A stretch of DNA of 64,000 nucleotides from Flectonema sp. DT1601 (taxonomy: Eukaryota > Euglenozoa > Diplonemea > Diplonemida > Diplonemidae), in NCBI GenBank assembly GCA_964019425.1, contig OZ025839.1, positions 186,001 to 250,000 of the forward strand, in the 5' to 3' direction. Numbering within the stretch: the first letter of the stretch is position 1; every line of letters begins with the position of its first letter. Positions 29,847 to 40,558 of the stretch are shown here, piece by piece. The position numbers and the translations under genes were made by a program. Below the pieces are notes generated by a model, which was given only the letters and a program-made list of their open reading frames with translations, made no database searches and had not been told where the DNA came from.

Positions 29847-30778
29847 TTACACACTTTCCTGAACAGCTTCCCAAAGACTATCCCATTTCATGTATTCTAC
29901 TTTATTCTTGTGTTTCTCATCGATGTCAGCTCCTCTTCCCATTGGGTTGGCTGCTTCACAAGCGATTGCAGACTGCGTTGAGTTCATTTCATTAAAGATG
30001 TGAGTTGTGTTAAAACTTAAAAAAATAAAACAAAATCAACATACGATCTCAGCTATTTCTTTAGAACTGAGGGCATCACCGCAGAGTTCTCTCATCACTT
30101 CTTCGAATTGATCTTTCGAGATTGTTCCAGTTCTGAGGTTTTGGTTATGTTTTTTTCGTTAATAAAGTCAATCAATCAATCATATTAAAAACAATAATAA
30201 TCATACTTTTTCTTATCCCGAGCCATGAGGGATGCTTGCACTTCATCCCCAGCAGATTCAGCTGTACCAAAGTTCGACATCATTAAAAGTAAGAATTCTT
30301 CAAATTCAATCTCACCAGAACCATCAGCGTCAACGTCGTTAATCATCGAGAGGATCTCATCTTCTGAGAGATCTTGACCGAATGATGAGAAGACGTTACC
30401 AAGTTCTTCAACATCAATGGATCCACTGCCATCAGTATCAAAAGTATTAAAACACTCTTGAAGGGCTGTAATTTGATTGTTGGTTAATGGCCTCATTCCT
30501 TGAGCCTTAATCTTTGCTTTCAACATTGAGAACGGATCTCTGCCGTCAGTCTCAACACTGCTTAACCATGATACGAATTCTTGTAGTCCTAATTCAAGTT
30601 CGTCAGTCTCACCAACTTTTATAATTGATTGCCGCAACTGATCGTCAGTCATCTCAATTCCCATCTTTCTTGCCAGCATTTGAAATTCCATGAAATCGAT
30701 CTTTCCACTGCTGTCGGTATCAAATTGTTTAAACAAAACTTCGATACCTGCTAGTTGTTCGTCACTAAATTTCTCCAT
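29847..30778 (-). CDS. Calmodulin-like EF-hand protein, three exons
   Basis: Exons 30207-30778, 30045-30132 and 29847-29972 give 261 residues with all junctions in frame. EF-hand loops: residues 20-31 (DTDSSGKIDFME), 114-125 (DTDGSGSIDVEE) and 150-161 (DADGSGEIEFEE) have the full Ca2+ ligand pattern; a degenerate loop lies near 57-68, and exon 2 starts with another degenerate one (TGTISKDQFEEVM). So it is a calmodulin/centrin superfamily Ca2+ sensor with an extra C-terminal region (exon 3, ending WDSLWEAVQESV). The target is unknown. The 5' UTR just above the ATG is a (CAA)n-like repeat. Without splicing the gene would seem to end after KKYDYYCF. Confidence 0.9.
29973..30044 (-). other. Intron 2 of the EF-hand gene
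   Basis: Donor GTATGT, acceptor CAACGCAG, 72 nt, phase 0. Confidence 0.8.
30133..30206 (-). other. Intron 1 of the EF-hand gene
   Basis: Donor GTATGA, acceptor AACCTCAG, 74 nt, phase 2. Confidence 0.8.
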
Positions 30779-31629
30779 GGTTGTTGTTGTTGTTGTTGTT
30801 TTTTTTTTATTTATATATTAGAAAACGTCGCTGATTTAAAAAAAAACATAGAGAGAGTGTGAAAATAATTAAATGAGGTCGTCACTTCCATCTTTCTCTG
30901 CTCAGCATTTTCTACTGTCATTCGATGCCAGGATTACTAAAGCTAAGAATCAAAAGAATGAAAGCTAACTCGTCGCCATTTTTTTTTCTCCCACATGTTT
31001 CTTTTATTATTAAAAAGCAACTGATAAAAAAAAAAAAAAAAAAAGGAGAAAAAAATAATAAATCACTTATTATGGTTTTTTTAAGGCTGCTAGTGACCTC
31101 AAGGTAAGAGCTGTGATTTTTTCGACACATCACACACTTTTTTTGAACGAGCTGCGTTGGTATAACTTAAATTTTAATATAAAGATAAAAAAAGCCTTCA
31201 GGCATGTACTTGTTTTCACCAATCTAAATAATGTTATCTCTTTGAGTCGGGAATTGTGAAAAAAATTAAACTATTTTTACCTTTTTTTTTTTTCATTTTT
31301 TTTTTTTTTGTCAGCTACCACTCCCCAAAATAAAAAACCAAGCTTTGGGAAGCCTTACGGAAGCAGTTAAACTAATAATCAAAGTGAAAGGGAATTAGGG
31401 AAGGAGGTTTATGAATAGGGGGAAACAAAATCAGCTCCATTGTCCAAAGTCTTACTGGTGGACACCAGAAGGTACGGTGGAATAGTATTCGAGCTTGATC
31501 AACGGTTCCGTCTTTACGAAAGCCTATTAACTGAGTATTCGGTTTTGATAAAAGAAACCATCAGTTGCAATTCAATGCCGCGGTTTGTTTTGTCCAGGTA
31601 GTACGAAACAGAAACAGCGATAAGTAGCT
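30779..31629. other. Intergenic region
   Basis: A (GTT)n tract at 30781-30799, A/T runs, and a mixed-composition part (31330-31620) downstream of CDC37 that may be its 3' UTR. I see no gene. Confidence 0.45.
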
Positions 31630-33183
31630 CTACAGAGCAGGCTTCTTTGTTGGTTTCGCGTCATCTTCTGGGGCCTCATCGGCACCGTTTGTGTTCCAAA
31701 TTCCAGACGCGGCAGCTCTCTTTAGTTGTTCTTCAGCTACTTCTGGTTCAAGACTAGCGATAGCTTCTTTCAAAGCATCAACTTCACGTGAGCGGAAGGC
31801 TTTCTTCATGCAGTCTGGGAAGTTCTTAAAAACTTCGATTGGATCTTCTCCACCAGGTCCAAGTCTGTCCTCGAGTGCCATTCCATTTGGAAGCCACCAG
31901 CAGTAGTCAGGATCGTTCTCTTCACGCTCTTTGGCAGCTTTTTCTGCTTCTGCGGAGCGTGCGCTTTCTTCTTCCTGTTCCTTGCGAAGTACTTCAACTG
32001 AAACAGGGCGGAGGTTGTCTTCTTTAAGAGCGCGTTCAACACCATCTTCGAATAGAACACCAATGCGACCTGTTTTCTGTCTGCCGAGAACTTCTCCACG
32101 CTGACCATTTAGGTGAGCGGCTTTCAAAGAATGAGCTTCCACTACTTGACCCTCACTAAACATATCACCACCAGGAGGAAGACCTAACTTCTGTTCTTCA
32201 CGTTTTGCTACAGCACGGTCAACAATTCTCTGAGCGAAACCTTCAACTCCTTCGGTAAAAACTGTGAATCTCTTTGGGTCTGCTAATTTATCAAAGAAAG
32301 GAGCTATGATGTTACCCGGATGTCTTCTTTCTGTTTTTGCAAGTTCCGTAACTGAGGACACGTATTGTGATTGTCTTGCCATAAGCTTCATTAACTTTCT
32401 GTTTCCAGCCATCTCAGCTTCAAGACAGTTCAACAAGAGATACCAACTTGCATGTTCCTGAAGAAGTATACTGCAATTAGCAAGGAGAAGGTCACGAGAC
32501 TTTTCCATCGTCTTACACGTAGAGTATTCCTTCAACAGGTCCATGTATTTATCACAATAGTCCTGATAGCTGGATACCTTACCTCCCTGTTGGTAGTTTT
32601 AGTGTTGTTGTTGTTGTTGTTGTCTGGGTGGTTGTTTTCTTTTTTTTAGTAACACAAATACATACTTCGCTCATTTGACCATTTTTCATGAAACTCTTAT
32701 CTTGCTCAGTCTGTGCTGGGAGGGAGTAACCTTCGGAGTGGCCTCCTGTTTCCGCCTGTGGGGTTTTTTATTTTAGACTTTTCTTTTTTAACTGTAAAAG
32801 GGGTCAGTCAGTGGAAGTAGAAAAAATTATACCTCGTGGTTTACGATGGTACGCTCTTCAGACACTTTGCAAATGTTGTCGACGTTCCATTTTTTGTTTT
32901 TTTCCATCTTATTAAGCTTTCCTTCAGCTTCATCGATCTCTTTTTGAGCTGCTTCTTTTTCTGCGTCTGTACCAGTTTTTAGTATTTCGTTACTCTTTTC
33001 AATCGTCTCGTTGAGTTGCTTGCGTTCTTCGGCTTCCTCTGCTTCTCTTTGGATACGCTTCTCGTGTTTTAATCTAAACCAGGTCCCCTTTTCAATATTT
33101 GGATGGCAGTCGCTTTCGTCATCACTCAGTTCAATGTTATCCCACTTGCTGTAGTCAGTTACTCCTGCCTTCCTCTGAGGCAT
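31630..33183 (-). CDS. CDC37: HSP90 co-chaperone CDC37 with an inserted barrel-like module, three exons
   Basis: Exons 32833-33183, 32666-32755 and 31630-32586 encode about 465 residues. The N-terminus DYSKWDNIELSDDESDCHPNI is the CDC37 kinase-binding signature; Ser20 corresponds to the CK2-phosphorylated Ser13 of human CDC37. The centre has the HSP90-binding helices, and the C-terminal domain RLGPGGEDPIEVFKNFPDCM...AASGIWN is a clear CDC37 match. CDC37 loads protein kinases onto HSP90. Between the HSP90-binding and C-terminal regions, residues about 292-342 (DNA 32002-32154) form an insertion with the pattern LNGQRGEVLG..KTGRIGVLFEDG..RALKEDNLRPV, like small SH3/KOW-type barrels. That insertion is not in the animal or yeast protein. 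Start is the ATG at 33183, 19 nt below a TACTACAG acceptor. Confidence 0.93.
32587..32665 (-). other. Intron 2 of CDC37
   Basis: Donor GTATGT, acceptor ACCAACAG, 79 nt, phase 0; contains an (AAC)n repeat on the transcribed strand. Confidence 0.8.
32756..32832 (-). other. Intron 1 of CDC37
   Basis: Donor GTATAA, acceptor ACCCCACAG, 77 nt, phase 0. Confidence 0.8.
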
Positions 33184-33202
33184 TTTGTTTTTTGCTGTCG
33201 TT

Positions 33203-33222
33203 CTGTAGTAAGAAAACAATGA
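33203..33222 (-). promoter_or_regulatory. Probable trans-splice acceptor of CDC37
   Basis: On the minus strand TTGTTTTCTTACTACAG ends 19 nt before the ATG at 33183, with no coding exon upstream. Confidence 0.4.
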
Positions 33223-33731
33223 AATAAAAAAAACAGAAAATACAGAATTTCTTTTTACATGAAGGACACAGCAAACATCCTTTCAATCTCTGTAATGCGC
33301 AAAAACAAAATGAACGAACTCAAATCATAAAAGTGTTGATCGCAGTGGATACGCGACTTTTCTCCATCGATAGAAATAAATTGGTGTAAACGCACCGTCA
33401 GCACTTGAAAAAACTAATTTTACGTAGTGAAAACTCTGCAGTTTTTTTTTTCTTTTTTTTCTAAAAAAAAGAAATAACAAAAATTCCGTGGAAAAAATTA
33501 AAAAAAGATCACCCACTGCTCGTTTCTCCATCATTGGGAAAACAGAAGGCAATTCGTTATAACTTTTGATACAGCCACCTTACGATGGCATATGAAATTA
33601 CTACATACGGAAATACTAAATAAAGAATACTGGCAATACGAACACCCTACGGTGGAACGTACAAAGACTGCTTTATTTCTTTACCAGTAGAACTGACCAT
33701 CAGACGAAACATAACTTTTTATTATTATTTT
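33223..33731. other. Intergenic region
   Basis: AT-rich, with short T/A runs around 33440-33480. No supported gene. Confidence 0.45.
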
Positions 33732-35675
33732 TCAGCGAAGTTTCTCTGCTGCTGATATGATCTCAGGACAGGTTTCGTATTTGGTTGCTTGTTTACCGCC
33801 GGCTACAAATGCACCCATCGATCCTTTTCCAAAACGAGTAACTGATGAGGAGAGTTGACAGACAGCTGCCTCACCTGCAGCACAGTTACCTGGAAAGATT
33901 GAAAGTGCTTTTCGAAGTGACTCTGGACCAGTCTTTAGAACTTCATCCTGTTCTGGTGAATTACAAAAGCCACTCGCAGATGCAGAAGTTGAATTCGATA
34001 TTAGTTTCCCCGCCCAAGTAATCCATTTCTTAAAAGATCTATCACGTTGAGCAGATGGAGATCCAGTCACCGGGTCCAAATCGGAGATCAAAAAAAGTTG
34101 GTCTCCACTCTTAGACATGGCATCTTTAACAATAACCACAAGTGACTCAATGCATGTTCTCATATAGGTATTCTCATTCAACTCTGGGATAGTAACTTTA
34201 CCATCTTTGACAGCACCAAGGACTAACTTCTCACCTCTGATATGAACACAAGCGAAGGGTGTCTTACCAAACCTCTGAGAGGCAGTTGTTTCAGCAACAG
34301 ACTTCCACTGTTGAGAGAGTGATGGCCATTTTGAAAAATCGGATGTCCAGGTGCCGCAAACACTTCTGGAAACGTCTTGAAAAATATGCATATCACCCTT
34401 TGCGTGTTGACTATGCCAGAAATAAGCGTCTCTAATAAGACCTGGAAAGTTAGCAATCATTACTGACTTGCCTCCAGCAGAAAATAGTTCCTTCGTATTG
34501 GATCGAAGCTGCCATAACGGAGCGCACATGATGTTGGATACAGTCGTGTTTTCAGTTCTAAGAACGTGCTTTGTTTCTCCAATAAAGTCCCATGGACCTC
34601 CCCAATATGACTTTTCCCTGTAAACACTATTCATACGAACCTCTCTCAGCATCTGAGGAAAACATGCTTGAAAACCAACAGTGGCACCAGGTGGTTTTGG
34701 AATTAGTTTTGTTGCGATGCCAGGAAATGATTTATTTCCCATCTCTTTTTCCGAACCGAGAAACACCACATCAACTTCTTTTGTAGTACGTGACAACCAT
34801 TCTTGATAACTTATGATGTTAACACACGGAAGATCTTTCTTAAGACTTTCTACATCAAGGAAATCACTCAGAGGTACAAATCCTTGACTCACATCCTTTG
34901 ACGTTGATCTGAAGGCGGGTATACCAAATGAAGCTGAAGGGAGAACAGCAGTTCGGTTTAAGTGCGCGGCAAGACCTAAAAACGGAACAAGTTGGGTTCG
35001 AACCCCGGATGCAAACCCAGCCGTAAGTGTTGATAGCAATAAGAATTTTTCGTTAGAGGCAATCGGAACAGTTGGGATTGTGTCGTGTTTTTGATCGATT
35101 GTTTGATTTTTAATCTCTATTGTCGTTGGTGAGTTTTTTGACAATTCTGGATTAACGTCAGTTACATCATCAACAGGAGGAAGTATCGATGGTTGAGGTA
35201 TCCTCGTTGATGGTGGTCTAGTCGTTATGTCAATATTTGAATGTAAGAGGGATGAACGAGCCTGTTTAACAATTCTGTTCCAGTGAATAATTTTAATATG
35301 GGCATCAATCCTGTCTTGTTCTCTCCCCTCTGCAATTATAGACAGTCGATCAATACCAACGGAAACCATCGATTCATAGTACTGCTGATGATTACATTTA
35401 AATAACAGTTCACGGAGTTTTTCTCTTCTGGAAACTCTCATTTTGTTTATCTCTGCTCGAGTTGGTATTTTTATAACATCGTTGTTGCCCATCATATGTT
35501 GCAATTCATCTCTCAAACTAGTTCTATCGTTGTATAGAAACATTCCTATAACGATTATGATCATACCAATAACATATACTACAAGACTAGTCTTGCTATT
35601 ATTTTGATTTCTGTGAACTTTTTCTCCATCAGAATCTTGCTGATGTGTATTAGGAAACACTCGCGTTCGCTCCAT
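33732..35675 (-). CDS. Type II membrane protein, fucosyltransferase-like
   Basis: 647 residues. A single transmembrane segment at about residues 30-48 (VVYVIGMIIIVIGMFLYN) follows a short polar N-terminus, giving Golgi type II topology; a helical stem follows to about 190. The lumenal domain opens FLLLSTLTAGFASGVRTQLVPFLGLAAHLNRTAVLPS, which reads like the donor-binding start of peptide O-fucosyltransferases (G..NQ...FL..A..LNRTLVLP), and later has FACVHIRGEK, the HxRxGD-like arginine motif of that superfamily. It probably adds a sugar, perhaps fucose, to glycoproteins; the exact activity is inference. Even numbers of Cys in the lumenal part and several sequons support secretion-path location. 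Start is the ATG at 35675. Confidence 0.72.
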   Translation of the reverse strand: MERTRVFPNTHQQDSDGEKVHRNQNNSKTSLVVYVIGMIIIVIGMFLYNDRTSLRDELQHMMGNNDVIKIPTRAEINKMRVSRREKLRELLFKCNHQQYYESMVSVGIDRLSIIAEGREQDRIDAHIKIIHWNRIVKQARSSLLHSNIDITTRPPSTRIPQPSILPPVDDVTDVNPELSKNSPTTIEIKNQTIDQKHDTIPTVPIASNEKFLLLSTLTAGFASGVRTQLVPFLGLAAHLNRTAVLPSASFGIPAFRSTSKDVSQGFVPLSDFLDVESLKKDLPCVNIISYQEWLSRTTKEVDVVFLGSEKEMGNKSFPGIATKLIPKPPGATVGFQACFPQMLREVRMNSVYREKSYWGGPWDFIGETKHVLRTENTTVSNIMCAPLWQLRSNTKELFSAGGKSVMIANFPGLIRDAYFWHSQHAKGDMHIFQDVSRSVCGTWTSDFSKWPSLSQQWKSVAETTASQRFGKTPFACVHIRGEKLVLGAVKDGKVTIPELNENTYMRTCIESLVVIVKDAMSKSGDQLFLISDLDPVTGSPSAQRDRSFKKWITWAGKLISNSTSASASGFCNSPEQDEVLKTGPESLRKALSIFPGNCAAGEAAVCQLSSSVTRFGKGSMGAFVAGGKQATKYETCPEIISAAEKLR

Positions 35676-35936
35676 CCCTTTTCTGTGAGCAACACTAACG
35701 GGAGAGAGAAGGGGGGGGGGAAAACATAATATTAATAGAAATTATTTTATAGTAAATAGAAATCTAGAGCCGATCGTTTTTTTTTTTTTTTTTTTTCTCT
35801 CTTTCTCATAACCCACGAGAGGGTGAGATCTTTATCATTTTTTTTTTTTCTTTTTTGTTTTTTCGACTTGAGATGTAAATAAAGGTCAAGTAGTGTGAAA
35901 CTTATAAATAATAAGTCTTTCGATAACGTTTGGGTT

Positions 35937-36214
35937 TTACCTCAACGGGGACTAAAGGGGAAAAAAGAAAGTGTCAAAACGTCCCCACCAAATAAAGCAG
36001 AAATAAAGTCACTCACCTTTTGACTGGCAAAACAGACATGCATCTGCTGTGAAAAAGGAAAGGAGATTTTTTTTTTGTGATTTTTTTTTTTTTCTTTCTT
36101 CCCCAAAATCGAGGGATACACGATGCACATAAAATCATCACTTTTAGCTTTTCTCAAAAAGTTTGAGCTACTAACTTGTGTGAGAACAAACAAAAAAAAA
36201 ATCACGATAGACAT
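35937..36214 (-). CDS. Possible 45-residue secreted peptide, three exons
   Basis: Candidate exons 36122-36214, 36017-36046 and 35937-35951, all phase 0, with introns GTGTAT...TTCACAG (75 nt) and GTGAGT...CCTTTAG (65 nt). The product would begin with a signal peptide (MSIVIFFLFVLTQVSSS) followed by a short basic peptide ending SPLR. The second donor, GTGAGT, and both acceptors are good; the first donor is weaker. No family is known to me and the peptide is too short for composition tests, so it may be chance. Confidence 0.3.
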
Positions 36215-36311
36215 AGGTACTTAGTAGACACAACACTCAAAATAAAACAACGGAAAGATGGTTGGATTTTTTTATTTTTTTTCATTCCATACTGAATGAA
36301 TGCTGCACATC

Positions 36312-37184
36312 CTACTTACGGTTAACTTCACTGACCGCAGAGAAGTCGCTGTCAGCGTGCTTTTCCATGGCTGTGGCGAAGTTTTTGTTAGCACTCTCTG
36401 AGACAGGAAGTGGGACTCCGTTAGTTTCTCCAAGAGAGATAGCGAAGTTCATATCCTTGTGCGCATGTTTAAGTGGGAAAGCTGTTGGATGGTTACGAGT
36501 GTTGATGTTTGCAGCCTTTACATTGTACATTGGACATGCCATAGCTCCCTGAGAGATGACATCAAACAACTGTGATGATTCTAAACCGCAAGATTCCGCT
36601 AAGTTGACACCTTCTGAGACGGTTGCCATCATCGTCCCCATAATCATGTTGACAACTAATTTCATTTTAGTTCCTTTTCCGAGAGTTGATCCATAATAGT
36701 GAGTAGCCTTACCCATCATATCAAAGTATGGTTTACAGACTTTAGATACGTCTTCACTTCCTGAAGTGAGAAATATTAACATTCCGTCTGCGGCAGGTTT
36801 CTTTGTTCCAGAAACTGGTGCTTCAAGGAACTGACCACCCTTTTCAGTGACGGCGGTTCCCATTTTTTCCATTGCCTCAGGAGTTAAGGTCGCACAGTCT
36901 ACTATCATTTTACCCTTTGAAACTCCAGATAATAATTCTGGAAAGCAGGCTTCAGATGCCTCCAAATTTGACAACATCGAAAACGTGATATCAGATTGTT
37001 CAACAACTTCCTTAACACTACCAACGACAAATACTCTCTCAGGGAATTCCTTCTGAAGTTCTTCGCTCTTTGCTGCAGTTCTATTCCAAACAACTACCTT
37101 GAAATCAGTTCCTTTCTTTGCGAGGTTGCGGGCCATTCCCTCACCCATGATACCAAGTCCAATGAACCCGAGTGTCGCTGGCAT
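36312..37184 (-). CDS. 3-hydroxyisobutyrate dehydrogenase-family reductase (GLYR-like)
   Basis: 290 residues, the usual length of beta-hydroxyacid dehydrogenases. The N-terminal Rossmann motif GFIGLGIMGEGMARNL binds NAD(P). The substrate loop FLEAPVSGTKKPAADG and the catalytic-lysine segment LGKGTKMKLVVNMIMG are both intact. The wording EAPVSG(T/S)KKPAEDG with GLESSQLFDVISQGAM is closest to plant glyoxylate/succinic semialdehyde reductases, so reduction of small aldehydes is likely; 3-hydroxyisobutyrate dehydrogenase activity is the alternative. No targeting peptide is seen (starts MPATLGFIG), implying the cytosol. Start is the ATG at 37184. Confidence 0.92.
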   Translation of the reverse strand: MPATLGFIGLGIMGEGMARNLAKKGTDFKVVVWNRTAAKSEELQKEFPERVFVVGSVKEVVEQSDITFSMLSNLEASEACFPELLSGVSKGKMIVDCATLTPEAMEKMGTAVTEKGGQFLEAPVSGTKKPAADGMLIFLTSGSEDVSKVCKPYFDMMGKATHYYGSTLGKGTKMKLVVNMIMGTMMATVSEGVNLAESCGLESSQLFDVISQGAMACPMYNVKAANINTRNHPTAFPLKHAHKDMNFAISLGETNGVPLPVSESANKNFATAMEKHADSDFSAVSEVNRK

Positions 37185-37596
37185 TATTAGTTTTTTTTTT
37201 TTTTTTTATAAATAAAGTCTTAAGAAATGAACAAAAATAAATTATTTTTCTTGAAAAAAAAAAAAATTACAACAAAACAAAAAAATCTCATTATGTTAGT
37301 ATCCATATGTTAGATAGTTTTAGGAATTTAAAAAAAAACAAAACAAAAATAGAGAAAACTTAAAACACGTCCGCCCAAAAATTTGGAGAAACGTATACTA
37401 CGGCCACGGCTTCCACTAAAACCGTCTAATAAAAAGTGGCCTACAACACTAGCGACTTCGAAAAAGTTTTTTCTTTTCCCCTTTTTTTTTGTTGTTGCTG
37501 GAGGTGTAAAGCAACCCAAGTCCTTATAACAAAATAGAAAATTCTAAAAAAAAAAAAAAGATTCAGACAACTCTCTCAATAAGATATAAATTGTAG
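37185..37596. other. Intergenic region
   Basis: Poly(T) just above the reductase start, A runs, and a reverse open frame (37328-37519) with no ATG. No feature supported. Confidence 0.4.
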
Positions 37597-38142
37597 TTAA
37601 GCACGAAGGGCCTTCGCAACCCAATCCAAACCTTCGTAAATACCTTCACATGTTAATGCAGTAGACGGTTGAATGAAGATATTGAAACCTTTTGTTTGTA
37701 AATCTGTGATTCGCAATTCAGAATGAAGATCCTGAGAAGACATAGCATTCGGTTGATCTTGTTTATTAGCGTAGATTAGAATGACAGCACTGGATAGGAA
37801 ATCGTCGTTCATTAGTTTTTCGAGTTCCTCTCGAGCAGTTTGAATCCGATCAGTGTCGTTGGCATCAACCACAAATATAACAGCATCTGTACCCTCGTAG
37901 TATTGCCTCCATAGTCTTCTTAGTTTGTCTTGACCTCCTACATCTCTTATTAGTAATTTCATATTTCTATATTTTATCGTTTCCAAGTTGAATCCGATGG
38001 TAGGAATGGTTTGCATATCCTGATCAAGTTTTAACTTATACAAAATAGTAGTTTTGCCAGCACCATCCAAGCCTATCATTAGTATGTTAGTTTGCTTTCC
38101 GCTGTCAAATAACCCAGAAAAGAGTGATACCAAACCTCCCAT
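37597..38142 (-). CDS. ARF-family small GTPase
   Basis: 181 residues, the ARF/ARL length. It starts [12 protein letters not shown], with the myristoylated Gly2 and amphipathic helix of ARFs. P-loop GLDGAGKTT, switch [13 protein letters not shown], switch [14 protein letters not shown] (the WDVGGQDKIR motif, here RDVGGQDK), NKQD guanine-specificity motif, and the final STALT(C)EG that replaces SAK. It acts as a membrane-recruiting GTP switch in vesicle traffic. TIGFNLET and [12 protein letters not shown] fit ARF or ARL1 about equally. The ORF is open upstream of the ATG at 38142, but that part is a poly-Lys run from a poly(A) tract directly at the start codon and is 5' UTR. Confidence 0.93.
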   Translation of the reverse strand: MGGLVSLFSGLFDSGKQTNILMIGLDGAGKTTILYKLKLDQDMQTIPTIGFNLETIKYRNMKLLIRDVGGQDKLRRLWRQYYEGTDAVIFVVDANDTDRIQTAREELEKLMNDDFLSSAVILIYANKQDQPNAMSSQDLHSELRITDLQTKGFNIFIQPSTALTCEGIYEGLDWVAKALRA

Positions 38143-39226
38143 TTTTTTTTTTTTTTTTTTTGTATTAAACAGCGCCTGTTGTCTTTTCAAAAATAACAAC
38201 AATATTTTCACATCACCTGCACAAAATACTAGCGAACAAACCACAGGGAGCCCCCGTGGTTTCGGCTTCAAAATCGAAATAATTGATGGAAAAATAAAAA
38301 AAGTGTCCTGAAAAAATCGAACAGGGGAAGAAAAGAAAAAAAAAAAAAAAAAAAAAATTACTTACCTAAAATATCAAGGAGCCCAACACATCAGCTCAAT
38401 ATAAAAAATAAAATTTTATAAAAATAAGAATTCCGTTAAGCAACTGCAATACAAGCCTTAACTAACTCTCTCAAAGAGACAAAAACAAGAAGGCAAGCTA
38501 ATTTCTTCAAGGAAATTGCATAGTAAAAAAAAGGTGTTAAGAAGAACAAAAATAAAAAAGGTCTCGGCGACAGAATAATGTGGGCAACAACCCATGGACT
38601 CAGTGAAAAAAAAAAAAAAAAAAGAAGCTAGCACGTAAAAAACCACACAAAAAAGAATATAACATAGAAATAAGAAATCGATTCTACCAGGTTTGAAAAC
38701 ACATCGATTCGGGGAAAAAAAAAAGAAAAAAAAACTGACTACAACACAAACAAACAAACAAAAAGTAACACACGCTGTAATTGTTCATCAACCCTGTCTA
38801 CCGAATAGAGTATGGTTAGCCTTCTTTTTATGATTTATGTAATATACAACTAAGTGTACTGTGAAAGCAGTTCAAAGACTCAAACAGCAACAGCAAACAC
38901 CTACTTAATGAAGAAAATAGGATTTTATATTTAAGTGTTTTTATTTGTTTTTTTTTTTAATATTTTTTTTTAAAAGCGAACGTTTTTTTTTTTTTTTTGG
39001 TGTCGACGAGAAATTCCTCGAAAGCTAAATCCCGTCGACAAAATGCGACATCCTCATTCAATCACGATCAGTCAAAAGAACAAAAAAAAAAAAAAAAAAA
39101 AAAAAAATGACAACAAAACTCCTACGTGTTGGGAATTTTCTTGACTTCAATTGAAAGATCGTAACGAATTCATGAGAACGCTCTTGGAACTAAATAATTC
39201 AATCATCCAACAACGCAGTTCATTCC
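38143..39226. other. Gene-poor stretch with one small candidate frame
   Basis: Long A runs (38336-38358, 39081-39106) and T runs (38983-38998). On the minus strand 38458-38595 encodes 45 residues starting MGCCPHYSVAETF, hydrophobic in the middle, after a long T tract ending CACTGAG. The MGCC start would suit lipidation, but the evidence is thin. Confidence 0.3.
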
Positions 39227-40243
39227 TTATCCAGCACTCAGTAGGGCGGGTGTGTTTACAGACTCATCACTTTCATGAGGCCAACCTCGTAATGTCTCTC
39301 TATCTTGAAGACAGATTTTAGCTGTTTCATAGGCGCTTATCATTATAGCACAGCTGAGAGTGGCTTTTGAAACTCTGGGACTGAGGCCAGCAAATAAAGC
39401 TGATATTCCCTCTACTCTTGATATGGTTCGGAGGGTTTTTATTAGCGAAGATTTCGATCCATCCGACGATGTTTGCTGAACCTGAACTCTCGTTTTTACG
39501 ACATCGAACGGCATTGTAACCAGAGCAGCAACCGAACCAGAAACACCTCCGGCAATGAAAGCTGAATGGGTGCTTTTATTCTCAAAAAAAGTTCGGCTTA
39601 TAGACTCGTAACCCACCCAATAGATAGCTGAAAAAGGAATGTCTCTCCAGAGAGTTGGAACAACACCCTGCCACAAACTGTGAACTCCAGATTCAGAAAC
39701 ACTACTGAAAAGTTCTTTAGCATATATACCTGCTTGCATTCTTGTGCGGATGTATTCAAAAGGTGCCACAGAGAAAGTCGCAATAAACCGAGCGCTTCCT
39801 CCGCTGATTATCGGAGCAAGAGTTGAACCACATGAGGGAGTTAGGTGATTCCGAATTGATTCATAGGCAGCGAAGTATAAAATATTATTTGGAACCGACA
39901 TCAACAGAGTTGGTAAAAATCCCGCATAAACACCCCTCATTCCTTCTAATCGTCTTGTTTCTCGTAAGATATTGTATGTTGTTAGTGAGTCAGTTGGAAG
40001 TCGTTTTGACTTGAAACAAGGCCATTTTGATTTTAAAGTTTGATGTTCCATTATTCCATCATTTAGCAAAAATACTCTACATCTCTTATTTACAATCATC
40101 CCATCACAGGGACTGCATTTCCTTCCTTCCTCAGTCGCTTGCATTTTTACCTTAGCAACGTCAAGAGGTGTAATAGTCATCGCGACCAACATACTGCCGA
40201 TTGCAGCTGCCGTCATCCTCTCAGTGACGCTTAATTCAGCCAT
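39227..40243 (-). CDS. Mitochondrial carrier, SLC25A39/40 (Mtm1) type
   Basis: 338 residues with three carrier repeats. Signature motifs: TPLDVAKVKMQA, then APFEYIRTRMQAG, then MPFDVVKTRVQVQ. The first matrix loop is long and has the paired cysteines CSPCDG and a further WPCF, as in SLC25A39/40 and yeast Mtm1. Repeat-specific wording, LWRDIPFSAIYWVGYES and LSCAIMISAYE, closely follows SLC25A39. The animal proteins import glutathione into mitochondria; Mtm1 affects Mn-SOD and iron-sulfur metabolism. The role here is inferred from family. Start is the ATG at 40243 in a TATATATA context. Confidence 0.92.
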   Translation of the reverse strand: MAELSVTERMTAAAIGSMLVAMTITPLDVAKVKMQATEEGRKCSPCDGMIVNKRCRVFLLNDGIMEHQTLKSKWPCFKSKRLPTDSLTTYNILRETRRLEGMRGVYAGFLPTLLMSVPNNILYFAAYESIRNHLTPSCGSTLAPIISGGSARFIATFSVAPFEYIRTRMQAGIYAKELFSSVSESGVHSLWQGVVPTLWRDIPFSAIYWVGYESISRTFFENKSTHSAFIAGGVSGSVAALVTMPFDVVKTRVQVQQTSSDGSKSSLIKTLRTISRVEGISALFAGLSPRVSKATLSCAIMISAYETAKICLQDRETLRGWPHESDESVNTPALLSAG

Positions 40244-40299
40244 TATATATATTTTTTTATTCTTTTTATATCTTTTGCTACGGTGTGTTCATATTTTTT

Positions 40300-40331
<32 letters not shown>

Positions 40332-40558
40332 GGTGTTGAATTCCTACAAAGAACGGAAGAAAAAAAAATTATTTAAATTTTTTTTTAAAAAAAATACGCT
40401 TTACACAATCACCGATATTCCGAAAATCACGTTCGAAAAAAAAGACACCAAAAAAAATATTACAGAACACTGTGTGTGTATGCTTCGATAAAGAGAAGAA
40501 TAAATACATGTTTGGTGTACATGTAAGGGTTTTTTCACAATTTAGTTTCTCTTATCGT

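Noticed and set aside
34990-35015. GGGTTCGAACCCC, a tRNA-like B-box
   Set aside because: It lies inside the fucosyltransferase-like coding sequence and no cloverleaf can be drawn around it.
37328-37519. 63-codon reverse frame starting TTGGGTTGC
   Set aside because: No ATG, no convincing splice join, ends in translated homopolymer; probably UTR of the ARF-family gene.
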